Source: Rhizomicrobium sp. (GTDB lineage Bacteria; Pseudomonadota; Alphaproteobacteria; Micropepsales; Micropepsaceae). From it: a stretch of 64,000 nt of DNA. Positions 15,785-24,389 of this stretch are shown here, piece after piece (the first letter of the stretch is position 1; every line of letters begins with the position of its first letter). Both the position numbers and the translations under genes were made by a program. The stretch covers positions 3,301,418 to 3,365,417 of the forward strand of contig JBBCGL010000001.1 of the NCBI GenBank assembly GCA_037200385.1, read 5' to 3'. Below the pieces are notes generated by a model. The model searched no databases and was not told the DNA's origin. It saw only the letters and a list, made by a program, of their open reading frames with translations.

Positions 15785-15830
15785 ATGCTAATTAGCATAA
15801 CTATGGCACACGAAGCAAATGCTAATTTGC
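15785..15830 (-). promoter_or_regulatory. Paired palindromes, candidate operator of the 15309-15761 gene
   Basis: ATGCTAATTAGCAT (15785-15798) is a perfect 14-bp palindrome, 24 bases upstream of the start. GCAAAT-GCTA-ATTTGC (15815-15830) is a second inverted repeat; both contain ATGCTAAT. This is AT-rich DNA inside a GC-rich region and overlaps where the leftward promoter must be. Confidence 0.6.
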
Positions 15831-15832
15831 GG

Positions 15833-16633
15833 TCACACAGGGCTTTGCATGTTGTGCACGATGCCAAGCAGGGTGCGGCGCGGCAGGAAGGGCGCCAGCG
15901 TCGCGAGCAGACGGTTGCGCGCGCCGGTGATCACCACCCGGCGGTTCTTCTGCCAGCCGCGATAACCCATCTTCGCCACCGGCGCGGACGCCATCGGCGT
16001 TCCGAGATTGGAGAGCTTCGTCTTGCCGGTGCCCGCGCGCTCGCGGAACTGGCTGGCGGTCGGACCGGGGCACAGGCACGAGACATGGACGCCGGTGCCC
16101 TCGGCCTCTTTCCACAGCGCCTCGGAGAACGACAGCACGAAGGCCTTGGAGGCGTAGTAGATCGCCATCAAAGGGCCGGGCTGGAAGGCGGCGGTCGAGG
16201 CGACGTTGAGGACGCCGCCGCGCTTGTTGGCCAGCATGCGCGGCCAATAGATGTGCGTGAGCTCGGCAAGGGCACGGTCGTTCAGGTCGATCATGCCGAG
16301 CTGGGCCTTGCGGTCCGAACCGTCGAACGCGCCGGCGATGCCGTAGCCGGCATTGTTCACCAGGACGTCGACCACCAGGCCGCGTGCCGCGATCTCCGCC
16401 GCCAGTTTCGCGCCGCTTTCCGGCACGCCGAGATCGAGGGCGATGGCAGTCGCCTTGACGCCGTGCGCCGCAGCCAGCGTCGCGGCGACCGCTTCGAGCT
16501 GCTGTTGCGAGCGCGCCGTCAGGATCAGGTCATAGCCGTCCTTCGCGAAACACGCGGCCAGATCGACGCCGATCCCCATGCTGGCGCCGGTGACGAGCGC
16601 GGTCTGTCCTTCACCCTTGCGTTTGCGGGCCAT
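15833..16633 (-). CDS. SDR family NAD(P)-dependent oxidoreductase
   Basis: 266 residues from the ATG at 16633, preceded by GGGGGGA. Cofactor loop TGASMGIG (15-22), with Arg41 in LTARSQQQL suggesting NADP(H). NNAGYG (93-98), Ser in LNVASTAAF, and the active site Y160-x-x-x-K163/164 region (YYASKAF). The subfamily resembles the DltE/YqjQ-like group that acts on acyl or carbonyl substrates. Substrate unknown. It lies downstream of the ferritin-like gene on the same strand, separated by a terminator hairpin. Confidence 0.88.
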   Translation of the reverse strand: MARKRKGEGQTALVTGASMGIGVDLAACFAKDGYDLILTARSQQQLEAVAATLAAAHGVKATAIALDLGVPESGAKLAAEIAARGLVVDVLVNNAGYGIAGAFDGSDRKAQLGMIDLNDRALAELTHIYWPRMLANKRGGVLNVASTAAFQPGPLMAIYYASKAFVLSFSEALWKEAEGTGVHVSCLCPGPTASQFRERAGTGKTKLSNLGTPMASAPVAKMGYRGWQKNRRVVITGARNRLLATLAPFLPRRTLLGIVHNMQSPV

Positions 16634-16687
16634 CGAAAATCCCCCCTCGGCTGGCGGCGACACTGCGCGCCGCGCCACTGTAAAGCA

Positions 16688-16716
16688 AAAAGGGCGAGCC
16701 GGCGGCCCGCCCTTTT
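16688..16716 (-). terminator. Terminator of the second ferritin-like gene
   Basis: AAAAGGGCGAGCC (16688-16700), loop GGC, GGCCCGCCCTTTT (16704-16716), one mismatch in the stem. Read leftward it ends in a T-run, 20 bases after the ferritin-like stop. It separates that gene from the downstream SDR. Confidence 0.7.
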
Positions 16717-16735
16717 CGCGAATCCGGCAAAACGA

Positions 16736-17854
16736 CTATTCCGCCGCGACCAGCGTCGAGCTCGGCAGGATCATCTTCCCGCCATTGAGCTGGATCAGAT
16801 ATTTGATCCCCTCCTCGGCGATGTCGTCGCCGACCATGCGGTCGCCTTCGGCATAGAGCTCGGCCATGTCGATATAGGCGGCATAGACCGGCTTGGTGCG
16901 CTCGGTGATGATGCCGGCCTTGAGCAGGGTCTTGATCAGGACGCGGAAGATGTTGGTCGCGTCGGCCATGTCCTCGCGGATCGCCGCGTCGGTGATGGCT
17001 TCCATGAAGGCTTCCTGGCACCACTCGGGGTCGAGGCCGACCTCGCGGTAGATCCACGCCTTCTGGTTCGGCGAACCCAGATTGAAGAGCAGCACCTGGA
17101 ACACCTGCGCCGCCCAGTCCTCGATCTGCTCATGCTCCGACTTGGAAAGGTAGGGGATCGTGCGGTCGGCCCAGATCTTGCCGAACTTGTGATGGAACGC
17201 CTCGTCGGTCATCACCATCTGCATCAGATGGCGCATGAGCGGATCGCGGGCCTCCTTGAAGAAGGTGGCGAAGGCGCCCATGGCGAGGCCCTCGACCAGC
17301 ATCTGCATGCCGACGATCTTCTTCCAGACGAGCGGGGAGGAGACCATGTCGTTGAGCAGATTGCCCAGCGCCGGACCGACCTGGCACGGCGCGCCCCAGC
17401 GGGCCTGGATGTATTTCGAGAACGCCGTGACGTGGCGGGCTTCCTCGCGCGTCTGGTTGGCGGCGTATTCCTGGGCGCCCGGGTCGCGCAGGATGTGGCA
17501 CAGCGAGGCCGAGAGCGACAGCGCGCCCTGCTCGCCATGCAGGATCGAGGACAGCGACCACAGCGTATCGAGGTTGGCGAGCTTGATCTTCTGGCCCTCG
17601 TCGAGCTTGTCGCCGATCGCGGTCTTGAGGTCGCCGTTCAGCTGCGGATTGACGAGATATTCCTTCGTCATGTCGAAGGGCGCGGTGAAGTCGATGTATT
17701 TCTTGTCCAGCGGATCCCAGAAATGGTCATGGGTCGCGGAGATGATCTTGTCGAACGCCGCCGAGCGCTCGCCATAGCGTGCGGGATTCAGCATCGCGGG
17801 GAAATCGGTCGGATCGACCGCGTTGTAGGCCGGATCCTTGGTGATGTTTTCCAT
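16736..17854 (-). CDS. Ferritin-like diiron protein, paralogue of the 1-1092 gene
   Basis: 372 residues, complete; GGGAG upstream supports the ATG at 17854. It matches the window-edge protein along its whole length: the same ARYGERSAAFDKIISATHD start region, HGEQGALSLSASLCHILRDPGAQEYAANQ, TREEARHVTAFS, VEGLAMGAFATFF, DEAFHHKFGKIWADRTIP and a C-terminal GDRMVGDDIAEEGIKYL. The metal ligands (Glu, ExxH, Glu, ExxH) are conserved. No signal peptide. Probably a cytoplasmic diiron oxidase or oxygenase of unknown substrate. The two copies lie about 16 kb apart in opposite orientation with own terminators. Confidence 0.82.
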   Translation of the reverse strand: MENITKDPAYNAVDPTDFPAMLNPARYGERSAAFDKIISATHDHFWDPLDKKYIDFTAPFDMTKEYLVNPQLNGDLKTAIGDKLDEGQKIKLANLDTLWSLSSILHGEQGALSLSASLCHILRDPGAQEYAANQTREEARHVTAFSKYIQARWGAPCQVGPALGNLLNDMVSSPLVWKKIVGMQMLVEGLAMGAFATFFKEARDPLMRHLMQMVMTDEAFHHKFGKIWADRTIPYLSKSEHEQIEDWAAQVFQVLLFNLGSPNQKAWIYREVGLDPEWCQEAFMEAITDAAIREDMADATNIFRVLIKTLLKAGIITERTKPVYAAYIDMAELYAEGDRMVGDDIAEEGIKYLIQLNGGKMILPSSTLVAAE

Positions 17855-18104
17855 CTCGTGCTCCCTTTAGACGCCGCTCAGCGGCTTTGCCGTAAGGATA
17901 CCCGCCCCGTGTGCCAGAGCAAGCAAAAATGACGGTGCCGTCAAGAAAGTGATAGTGTTTGAAACATTCAGGATTGACAGTATCTTAAGGCTGAGCGACG
18001 GCCTTTGGCGCGGCTTATGCACCGGATGCTACTTGCGGACGCGGCGCGCACCGAGCGGGCACGGGCCGCGTGCTAGGATTTTCTCTTCGCCGCATGGGTT
18101 GGGC

Positions 18105-20339
18105 ATGAATTTTCAGGGCAGACCGATCGCCGTCTGGGCGCTTCCGGGCCTCGTGCTCGCGGCACTTCTGTTTGTGCTCGCCACCGATGCCGGCACGGTG
18201 GCGACCCGGCTGCGCGGCGTGCTGTTCGATTCCTACCAGCGGTCCCTGCCGCGCCCCTATCAGGACACCCTTGCCCATGCCGGTTTCGCGGTCCGCACCC
18301 TCGATGCCGACGCGGCGAGCCTGAAGCGCTTCGGCAAATGGCCCTGGCCGCATGCCGTGCTCGCGAAGCTGGAACGGGACTTGAAGGCGCAGGGCGCGGC
18401 GATGGCCGTGTTCGCCTTCCCGCTCGACACACCCGACCCCGCCTCGCCCAAGAGCCTCGTCGCACTGGTTCCGGCGGGGGCGCAGAACGATCCGCTGCGC
18501 GCCGCGCTGGCGCAGCTGGCCTCGCCGGATGACGGTCTGGCCGCCGCGATGTCGGCGCTCGCGACGGTGAGCGGCTTCGCTCTGGGATCCGGGCCCGCCG
18601 CCCGGGCGCCCGCGCTCAACGCCACGCTGCGCTTCACCGGAGCCAAGAATCCCTTCGGCCATGCACCTGGCTTCGCGACGGCAGAGGGCGCCATTCCCGC
18701 GGTGGAGCGCAGCAGCCTGGGCGTCGGCGCGCTCAACCTGCCGCTCGATGCGGATGGCGTGCTGCGGCACATCCCGCTCGCCTTCCGGCTCAATGGCGTT
18801 CCCGTGCCGTCGCTGACGGCGGAGATGCTGCGCGTGCTGCAGGGCAAGAAGCATCTGTCGTTGCGCAGCGACGATGGCGACAGCGGCCTGCTCGGCGCGC
18901 AGCCCGGCATCGCTTCGATCGAAACCGCAAGCGGCGAGGTCCCGACCTCGCCCGACGGCTCGGTGTGGATCGGTTATTCCGGACCCGATGCCGCGCGCGC
19001 GATCTCGGCCGCCACGCTCGATGCGGGGACGCTTCCGCCCGGCCGCCTGGCCCATGCCGTCGTCATCCTGGGGCCGCCGGGCGAGACCCTGGCCACGCCG
19101 GGCGGCCCGCGCAGCGTCGCGGCCGTCTATGCCGAGGGTTTGGAGAACATCCTGAGCGGCACGCCGCTGCGCCGCCCCGCCTCGGCGATCGAGGCCGAGC
19201 TCATCTGCCTGGCGATCTTCGGCATCGGCGCCATCATCCTGTTCGCGCGCTTCGGCGTTGCGTGGTCCGGCCTTTTCACCGCGCTGGTGATCGGCGGCGC
19301 ATTGTTCGTGTCCTGGCGCCTCTATTCCGCCGACCATGTGCTGTTCGATGCCCTGGGACCGGGCGTGGCCCTGGCGCTCACCTTCGCGACCGGCGCCGCG
19401 GTGCGCGCCGCGGGCGTCGCAAGCGCCCGCGCCAAGGTGCGCAGCGCGTTCGCCGAGTCGCTGCCCGCCAGGGTGATCGAGCAGATCGCGCGGCGCCCCG
19501 AGCTCCTCAACTTCGAAGGCGTCAGCCGCACCGTCACCTATCTGCATTGCGGGGTACGCGAGTTCGCCGGCTTGGCCGACACCTTCAAGGACGACCCCGC
19601 CGCCTTCACCCGCCTGATGCAGCGCGTGCTGGTGCCGCTGATGGATGTCGCGCAGGCCCGCGGCGGCACGATCGGCCGGCTCACCGCCGACGGCTTCAGC
19701 GCCTTCTGGAACGCGCCGCTCGACGATCCCGAGCATGCGATCCATGCCTGCGAGGCGGCGAACGCGATGATGGAGGCGATCGCGCGGACCAACGAGCTGG
19801 TGACCCAGGAGCGCCGCAACGACGGTGTCGCCTTCGCGCCGGTGGAGATCGGCATCGGCCTCTCGACCAGCCAAGCCATCGCGGGCGTGTTCGGCGGCCA
19901 TGGCCGGATGGCCTATTCGGTGACCGGCGATTGCGCCGTGGAAGCCGAGCGCATCCAGAAGCTCTCGGCGCAATACGGCCCCGCCGTGATCGTCGCCGAA
20001 GACACCCGCAAGGCGGCCGAACGCGGCTTCGCCTTCCTCGAGGTCGATTACATCGCGGCGGGCGCGCATGACACGCCGATGAAGCTCTATGCGATGCTGG
20101 GCAGCCCGGTGATGCGGGCGAGCCCGAAATTCCGCGCCCTGCTCGCCTTCCACGACCACATCTTCCAGTCGCTGCGCACCCAGCAATGGGTCAAGGCGCG
20201 CGAACTGATCGAGCAGTGCCGCAAATTGTCGGGTGCGAGCCAGAAGCTCTACGACCTGCATCTGAAGCGCATCGCCTATTTCCAGGAGAACCCGCCCGGC
20301 GAGAGCTGGGACGGTGCGTTCCGCCCGATCTTGGAATGA
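18105..20339 (+). CDS. CHASE2 sensor with degenerate class III adenylate/guanylate cyclase domain
   Basis: 744 residues from the ATG at 18105. An N-terminal TM helix (about 9-28) leads to a periplasmic CHASE2 sensor (about 35-350, including FGKWPWPHAVLAKL). Two or three TM helices (about 365-445) precede a class III cyclase homology domain (about 470-640). Metal-binding Asp 1 (FxD in active enzymes) is replaced by G483 in LHCGVREF; Asp 2 is kept (D529, TADGFSAFW). The transition-state Asn position is V612 in GDCAVEAER, while the Arg (R616) remains. It is probably not a normal cyclase and may be a pseudo-enzyme or regulatory domain. Confidence 0.85.
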   Translation: MNFQGRPIAVWALPGLVLAALLFVLATDAGTVATRLRGVLFDSYQRSLPRPYQDTLAHAGFAVRTLDADAASLKRFGKWPWPHAVLAKLERDLKAQGAAMAVFAFPLDTPDPASPKSLVALVPAGAQNDPLRAALAQLASPDDGLAAAMSALATVSGFALGSGPAARAPALNATLRFTGAKNPFGHAPGFATAEGAIPAVERSSLGVGALNLPLDADGVLRHIPLAFRLNGVPVPSLTAEMLRVLQGKKHLSLRSDDGDSGLLGAQPGIASIETASGEVPTSPDGSVWIGYSGPDAARAISAATLDAGTLPPGRLAHAVVILGPPGETLATPGGPRSVAAVYAEGLENILSGTPLRRPASAIEAELICLAIFGIGAIILFARFGVAWSGLFTALVIGGALFVSWRLYSADHVLFDALGPGVALALTFATGAAVRAAGVASARAKVRSAFAESLPARVIEQIARRPELLNFEGVSRTVTYLHCGVREFAGLADTFKDDPAAFTRLMQRVLVPLMDVAQARGGTIGRLTADGFSAFWNAPLDDPEHAIHACEAANAMMEAIARTNELVTQERRNDGVAFAPVEIGIGLSTSQAIAGVFGGHGRMAYSVTGDCAVEAERIQKLSAQYGPAVIVAEDTRKAAERGFAFLEVDYIAAGAHDTPMKLYAMLGSPVMRASPKFRALLAFHDHIFQSLRTQQWVKARELIEQCRKLSGASQKLYDLHLKRIAYFQENPPGESWDGAFRPILE

Positions 20340-20363
20340 CGTGTTACCTCCCCGGAGGGGGGC

Positions 20364-21140
20364 TCAGACGTCCGCCAGCCCGTAATGCGCCGCGGCAGCG
20401 CCCGTGAGCTTGGCCCAGAGCTGGTCACCCCAGGAGAAGTGCCACCATTCGTCGGGATGACCGGCGAAATCCTCTTCCGCCATCACCCAGTGCAGCAGGC
20501 GTCGATTGGCACGCGCCTCTTCGTCGGAGAAGGACAGCGTGCCACCATCCACGGCCTCGAACCGGTCGCGATGCGCCAGCGGCGCCGCGTCGTCGAACAG
20601 CGAACCCATCCAGAGCGCCTCGCCGCCCGTCCAGCGGATCGTGAGGTCGACCGCGGCGCCCGTCGCATGCGGCGCGGGCGAATCCGCATCGCTGCTGGGC
20701 GCCGCCCAATAGCGCTCGACCTCGCGGGTCAATGCGTCGCCGCTGAGCGACGGATCGCGGCGTTGCAGCTCCGCCGGCAACCAAACATCATGGAAATAGG
20801 CTTGCACGGCCTTGGGCCGCCAGGCATCGAACAGGAAGAGCTCCAGCCCCACCTCGCCCAGCCGTGCGTTGATCCGCGCCAGCTTCGCCGCAACGCTTTG
20901 GCGCAGCAGCAGATCGGGGATCGCGCCGTCCGCGCGCCGCCAATAGGGCGGATTGCGCGTCCCATAGTAGTAGTTCTCGCCCGCCAGCCCGAGCTCCTGC
21001 GCCGCCACCAGAGGCTCTGCGAAATATGCGTTCGAGCGGGCGATGGGGTGCCGGCGGTATCCTGTGTAGAGCGCGCGCGCCGCCGCGACGCCGGGGATGG
21101 GGCGCGACCGCAAGGCGTCGAGGAAACCGAAGGGCGACAT
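20364..21140 (-). CDS. D-alanyl-D-alanine dipeptidase (VanX/DdpX-type, peptidase M15D)
   Basis: 258 residues. Zinc-site pattern of M15D: LFLFDAWRP (Arg used in transition-state binding), SPAPHATGAAVDLTI (SxHxxGxAxD with metal His and Asp), and DEWWHFSWGDQ (catalytic Glu and metal His). No signal peptide, so it is likely cytoplasmic. It would cleave D-Ala-D-Ala for cell-wall recycling or nutrition; no vanHA or van regulators lie nearby, so it is not a vancomycin resistance cluster. Divergent from the DUF2817 gene with 34 bases between starts. Confidence 0.88.
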   Translation of the reverse strand: MSPFGFLDALRSRPIPGVAAARALYTGYRRHPIARSNAYFAEPLVAAQELGLAGENYYYGTRNPPYWRRADGAIPDLLLRQSVAAKLARINARLGEVGLELFLFDAWRPKAVQAYFHDVWLPAELQRRDPSLSGDALTREVERYWAAPSSDADSPAPHATGAAVDLTIRWTGGEALWMGSLFDDAAPLAHRDRFEAVDGGTLSFSDEEARANRRLLHWVMAEEDFAGHPDEWWHFSWGDQLWAKLTGAAAAHYGLADV

Positions 21141-21174
21141 TCGAAAAATCCGGAAGAGCCGCTAGACTATAGCC

Positions 21175-22263
21175 ATGACCTCCGACCCTGCCGACTATTT
21201 TCCCGCCGACTATCGCGCCGCGCGTCATGCCTTCATCGCCGCCTGCGAGCAGGCCGGCATCGACGTCATCGCCCGGGTGCATCCTCTTGTGCAGGGCCGC
21301 GACGGCAAGCCGCTGTTCCTCGACACCGCGGTGATCGGTCCGCGCGCGGCGAAGAGGGCGCTGCTGCTGATCTCCGCGACCCATGGCGCCGAAGGTTATT
21401 TCGGTTCCGGCGTGCAGACCGGATTGCTGCGCGAAGGTCTCGCCCGGCGCGCGCCCGCGGGCGCCAAGATCGTGCTGCTGCATGCGCTCAACCCGTACGG
21501 GTTTTCCTGGGACCGACGGGTCAACGAGGATAACGCCGACATCAACCGCAACAGCGTCGACTTCGCCCATCCGCCGGCCAACGCGCCCTATGACGCGCTG
21601 CGGGCCGAGATCTCGCCGCGCGACGTCTCCGAGGCGGGCCTGAAGACGGCGAATGCCAAGCTGATCGAATTCCTCAAGGCGCATGGCCCCTTCGCGCTGC
21701 AGGAGGCGATCTCCAAGGGCCAGTACAAATATCCCGACGGCATCTACTACGGCGGCGCGCGGGAGAGCTGGTCGCTGAAGATGCTGCGCGACGTCTTCAC
21801 CGAAAGCCTGCACGGGGTGAAGACGCTGACGGTGATCGACTTCCACACCGGGCTGGGCGCGTTCGGCGCCGGCGAGATGATCAGCGAGGACCTGCCCGGC
21901 AGTCCCGCCTATGCGCGCGCCAGGGCGATGTGGGGCGGCCGCGTCGCCTCGAGCGAGGCCGGCGAGTCGGTCTCGGCCCCGCTGTCGGGCACCATCGACA
22001 AAGCGGTGGCGGGCTGGCTGCCGGAGGCCGAGTTGACCTTCGCGGCGCTCGAGGTCGGCACCCGCGACACCCGCACCGTGTTCAACGCGCTGCGCAAGGA
22101 CAATTGGCTGCACTGCTTCGCCGAGGGCGGCCACCGCCATCCCAGCGCCGAGGCGATCCGCCGCGAACTGCGCGACGCCTTCTATCCCGATACGCCGGAA
22201 TGGAAGCGGCTGGTGTGGGGCCATGCGACCGAGGTGGTGACCGCCGCGCTGGCGGCGCTGTAG
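21175..22263 (+). CDS. DUF2817 protein, M14 carboxypeptidase-like
   Basis: 362 residues. SATHGAEGYFG supplies an H70-x-x-E73 zinc motif. NPYGFSWDRRVNEDNADINRNSVDF has the Arg and Asn residues that bind carboxylate in M14 enzymes, and VIDFHTGLG carries the third zinc His. The family is related to succinylglutamate desuccinylase/aspartoacylase and zinc carboxypeptidases. No signal peptide. Substrate unknown; adjacency to a D-Ala-D-Ala dipeptidase suggests peptide or amidated amino acid turnover, an inference from context. Confidence 0.85.
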   Translation: MTSDPADYFPADYRAARHAFIAACEQAGIDVIARVHPLVQGRDGKPLFLDTAVIGPRAAKRALLLISATHGAEGYFGSGVQTGLLREGLARRAPAGAKIVLLHALNPYGFSWDRRVNEDNADINRNSVDFAHPPANAPYDALRAEISPRDVSEAGLKTANAKLIEFLKAHGPFALQEAISKGQYKYPDGIYYGGARESWSLKMLRDVFTESLHGVKTLTVIDFHTGLGAFGAGEMISEDLPGSPAYARARAMWGGRVASSEAGESVSAPLSGTIDKAVAGWLPEAELTFAALEVGTRDTRTVFNALRKDNWLHCFAEGGHRHPSAEAIRRELRDAFYPDTPEWKRLVWGHATEVVTAALAAL

Positions 22264-22310
22264 CCTGGCCGGCGCGCATTGCGGGGCCGCGACGGACGCG
22301 GCAGGGAAAT

Positions 22311-22340
22311 TTGCGGCCGGGCCGCCGCTTACGCTATAGA
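22311..22340 (+). promoter_or_regulatory. Candidate promoter of tRNA-Arg
   Basis: TTGCGG (22311-22316), 18 bases, TATAGA (22335-22340), ten bases before the tRNA 5' end. Confidence 0.5.
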
Positions 22341-22349
22341 GACCGCCAC

Positions 22350-22426
22350 GCACCCGTAGCTCAGCTGGATAGAGTGTCGCCCTCCGAAGGCGAAGGTCAT
22401 AGGTTCGAATCCTATCGGGTGCGCCA
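22350..22426 (+). tRNA. tRNA-Arg (anticodon CCG)
   Basis: 77 bases including encoded CCA. Acceptor GCACCCG/CGGGTGC, D arm GCTC/GAGT, anticodon stem TCGCC/GGCGA with loop CTCCGAA giving anticodon CCG (codon CGG), T arm ATAGG-TTCGAAT-CCTAT. All arms pair. Confidence 0.97.
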
Positions 22427-22644
22427 AATACCGATTGTTGTTATGTGTAGCGACTCCGCCAAGCGAGTTGAACACAAGGTCCATTTGCTTCGGGTCGGAA
22501 GCGGTCGTTTGAGCGCCGCCGGCTGAATGTCCGCTGCGCGAGGAAAAGGCGGCTCAGTTTCCGCCCGCCCTGGAAACACGATATTTTCTGACCAACTGGC
22601 AGCGTCCGGGAAATATCGGTTCAACAGCATGCCCGGGGGGAAAC

Positions 22645-23215
22645 ATGTCGAGGGTGATGCTGGCAGCGCTGGTTTGTGGACTGCTCTGTGGTCTGGGGGG
22701 CGTGCACGACAGTCACGATCGGCGATGTCCCGTCCACGGCCGTGCTGAGTTCTCCCGACGACTCCTACTATGTGCTGGGCCTGAGCCCGGCCCAGACGCG
22801 CGCGATGATCGTCGAAGGTTCCGTGTCGAACGGCGAGTTCGAGCAGCGACACGTGCCGCTCACGCCGTTCGTCATGAACGTGCCGCGGGACGGCTTCCTC
22901 GTCGGACATTCCGGCTCCGGACGGACGCTGGAGCTTCAACAGGTGTTTGATGAGAGCGGCAGAATCCCAGTCGCTTTTGCACCGTGCAAAACGGGTGCAA
23001 AGGCGCTTGTCTTCGACGCGCCGCCCGGCACCGTCGTCTACATCACGAGCGTAACCTTCATGCGCGCCGAGGAGGGGCTTGTGCCTTCTTACTCAAACAA
23101 CCTGGAAGGGGCGCGCGCATTCTTGAAGACGCATTATCCCGGACTGGCCGACAAACTCGCACAGGGCCACTACCATCTGCTGACGGCAGACCACGCATGC
23201 GGGCTCGTCCCGTAG
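22645..23215 (+). pseudogene. Lipoprotein gene split by a +1 frameshift at a G6 run
   Basis: The ATG at 22645 has a good RBS (cgggggga). It encodes MSRVMLAALVCGLLCGLGG, a lipoprotein-type signal, but the frame then degenerates. The next frame, open to 23215, continues with ACTTVTIGDVPSTAVLSSPDD, a globular domain of about 170 residues ending LTADHACGLVP. Removing one G from the six at 22695-22700 joins them and creates a perfect lipobox, LGAC, with the lipidated Cys followed by TTV. It is either a sequencing or assembly error, a true pseudogene or a slippage-controlled gene. The mature domain is not recognised. Confidence 0.75.
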
Positions 23216-23246
23216 GAGCCATATCCGGCGGGGCGTCGGACATCGT

Positions 23247-24125
23247 CTAGGCGGTCACGCTGACCGCCGACCCCGGAGAGCCGGCATCCTGGCGAAACGC
23301 GTCGAGCAGGTTCAGAACCGGCGAGGTTCCGCCGCTTCCCGAGAATCCGGCCGCCTGGAAGGCCGCCACCGCGCTCGCGAATTGCGAGGCGTTCACGGAG
23401 CCGGCTTGCGTCGGATCGAGGGCGCTGAAGTCGCTGTCGGCCTGGGCCGTCGTTCCGCCGAGCCCCGTCACGAAGTTTTCGAACTCGGATTGGTCGACCG
23501 CGCCGCTGCCATCGCCGTCCATGGCCTGCAGCAGGTCATTGCCGACCTGGTCGGCCGAAGGCGGCCGATGGTGATGGTGGTGATGCGGCGCCGCACCGCC
23601 CGTGCCCTGCGCCTGCTGCAGATCGTTCGCCAGTTGGGTCTGCGTGAGATTGCCCGAGCCGCTCGGATCGAGGCCGGCGAACAGGGCGTCGCCCTGCGCG
23701 GCAGTACCGCCCTGTTTCTCGATGTAGGTCTCCATCTCGCTCTGCGAGACCGTGCCGTCACCGTCGCCGTCCATCGCCGCGAAGAGCTGGCCGAGCGGAT
23801 CGGATGCCGAGCTGGCCGCGGTGATCGCGGTCGAGGCGGACATCGTCGCAAGGCCGGTGCTGCTGCCCGCCGCGGCGGTCTGCGTGCCGGCCTGTTGCTG
23901 CAGCTGTGTCAGCAGCGCGAGGATCTCGTCGCTGAGCGATCCCTTGGCGCTTCCGGTCAGCGCCGTGTCGGCCGCGCCTTGCGGCGGCGGCGCGGCGCAA
24001 TCGGCGAAAGCGGCCGGCGGCGTGCCGGTTGCGCCGGCGCTTGCCTTCGTGCCGGTGAGTTGCGCCAGAAGCGCGGCAAGGCCTTGGCTGAGCCCGCCTG
24101 CCGCACCGACACTGCTTATGGACAT
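23247..24125 (-). CDS. EF-hand calcium-binding protein with native hexahistidine stretch
   Basis: 292 residues from the ATG at 24125. Four EF-hand loops: DGDGDGTVSQSE (119-130, canonical), DPSGSGNLTQTQ (153-164, divergent), DGDGSGAVDQSE (203-214, canonical) and DPTQAGSVNASQ (237-248, degenerate). They form two pairs separated by a linker with six consecutive His (181-186). The N-terminal 110 residues are Ala/Ser/Gly/Thr-rich with helix LSDEILALLTQLQQQ. No Sec signal. Similar EF-hand proteins occur in alphaproteobacteria and xanthomonads, some exported. Probably a Ca2+ (and possibly Ni/Zn) binding protein. Confidence 0.85.
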   Translation of the reverse strand: MSISSVGAAGGLSQGLAALLAQLTGTKASAGATGTPPAAFADCAAPPPQGAADTALTGSAKGSLSDEILALLTQLQQQAGTQTAAAGSSTGLATMSASTAITAASSASDPLGQLFAAMDGDGDGTVSQSEMETYIEKQGGTAAQGDALFAGLDPSGSGNLTQTQLANDLQQAQGTGGAAPHHHHHHRPPSADQVGNDLLQAMDGDGSGAVDQSEFENFVTGLGGTTAQADSDFSALDPTQAGSVNASQFASAVAAFQAAGFSGSGGTSPVLNLLDAFRQDAGSPGSAVSVTA

Positions 24126-24389
24126 GAGGCTGCTCCGCTGGGCCGCAATCGGCGCCGTTGCACCGATGGTTTCCCGGGTCCTGCAGAAGACATGCCCCGG
24201 CAATGCGGCACCGGCCGCGCGAATAACAGCCTTAGCGATTTCTTATCCGGCAGAGTCTTGCGACAAGTCGGGCAATTGTGGACCGGCATGCGGAAGCTTT
24301 TGCCGGGGCATTCCTGTCATGCCGGCCGTGATTGCCGGCCCGGCCCCGCGCCGATAAGTTCGCCGCGCAGCTTCCAGCCACGGCCCGAC

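Noticed and set aside
15785..17932. Rightward frame of about 715 codons over the SDR and second ferritin-like gene
   Set aside because: Opposite strand of two recognised genes; Asp/Arg/His-rich, no family.
17959..17986. TTGAAA-16-TATCTT as promoter of the CHASE2 gene
   Set aside because: Both elements are weak and more than 100 bases from the start; not enough to annotate.
18015..20261. Antisense frame of about 750 codons over the CHASE2 gene
   Set aside because: Shadow of a clear CHASE2/cyclase gene; no domain signature.
21175..21190. VanX-type dipeptidase as part of a vancomycin-resistance cluster
   Set aside because: No vanR/S/H/A genes nearby and gram-negative host; the dipeptidase fits cell-wall recycling.
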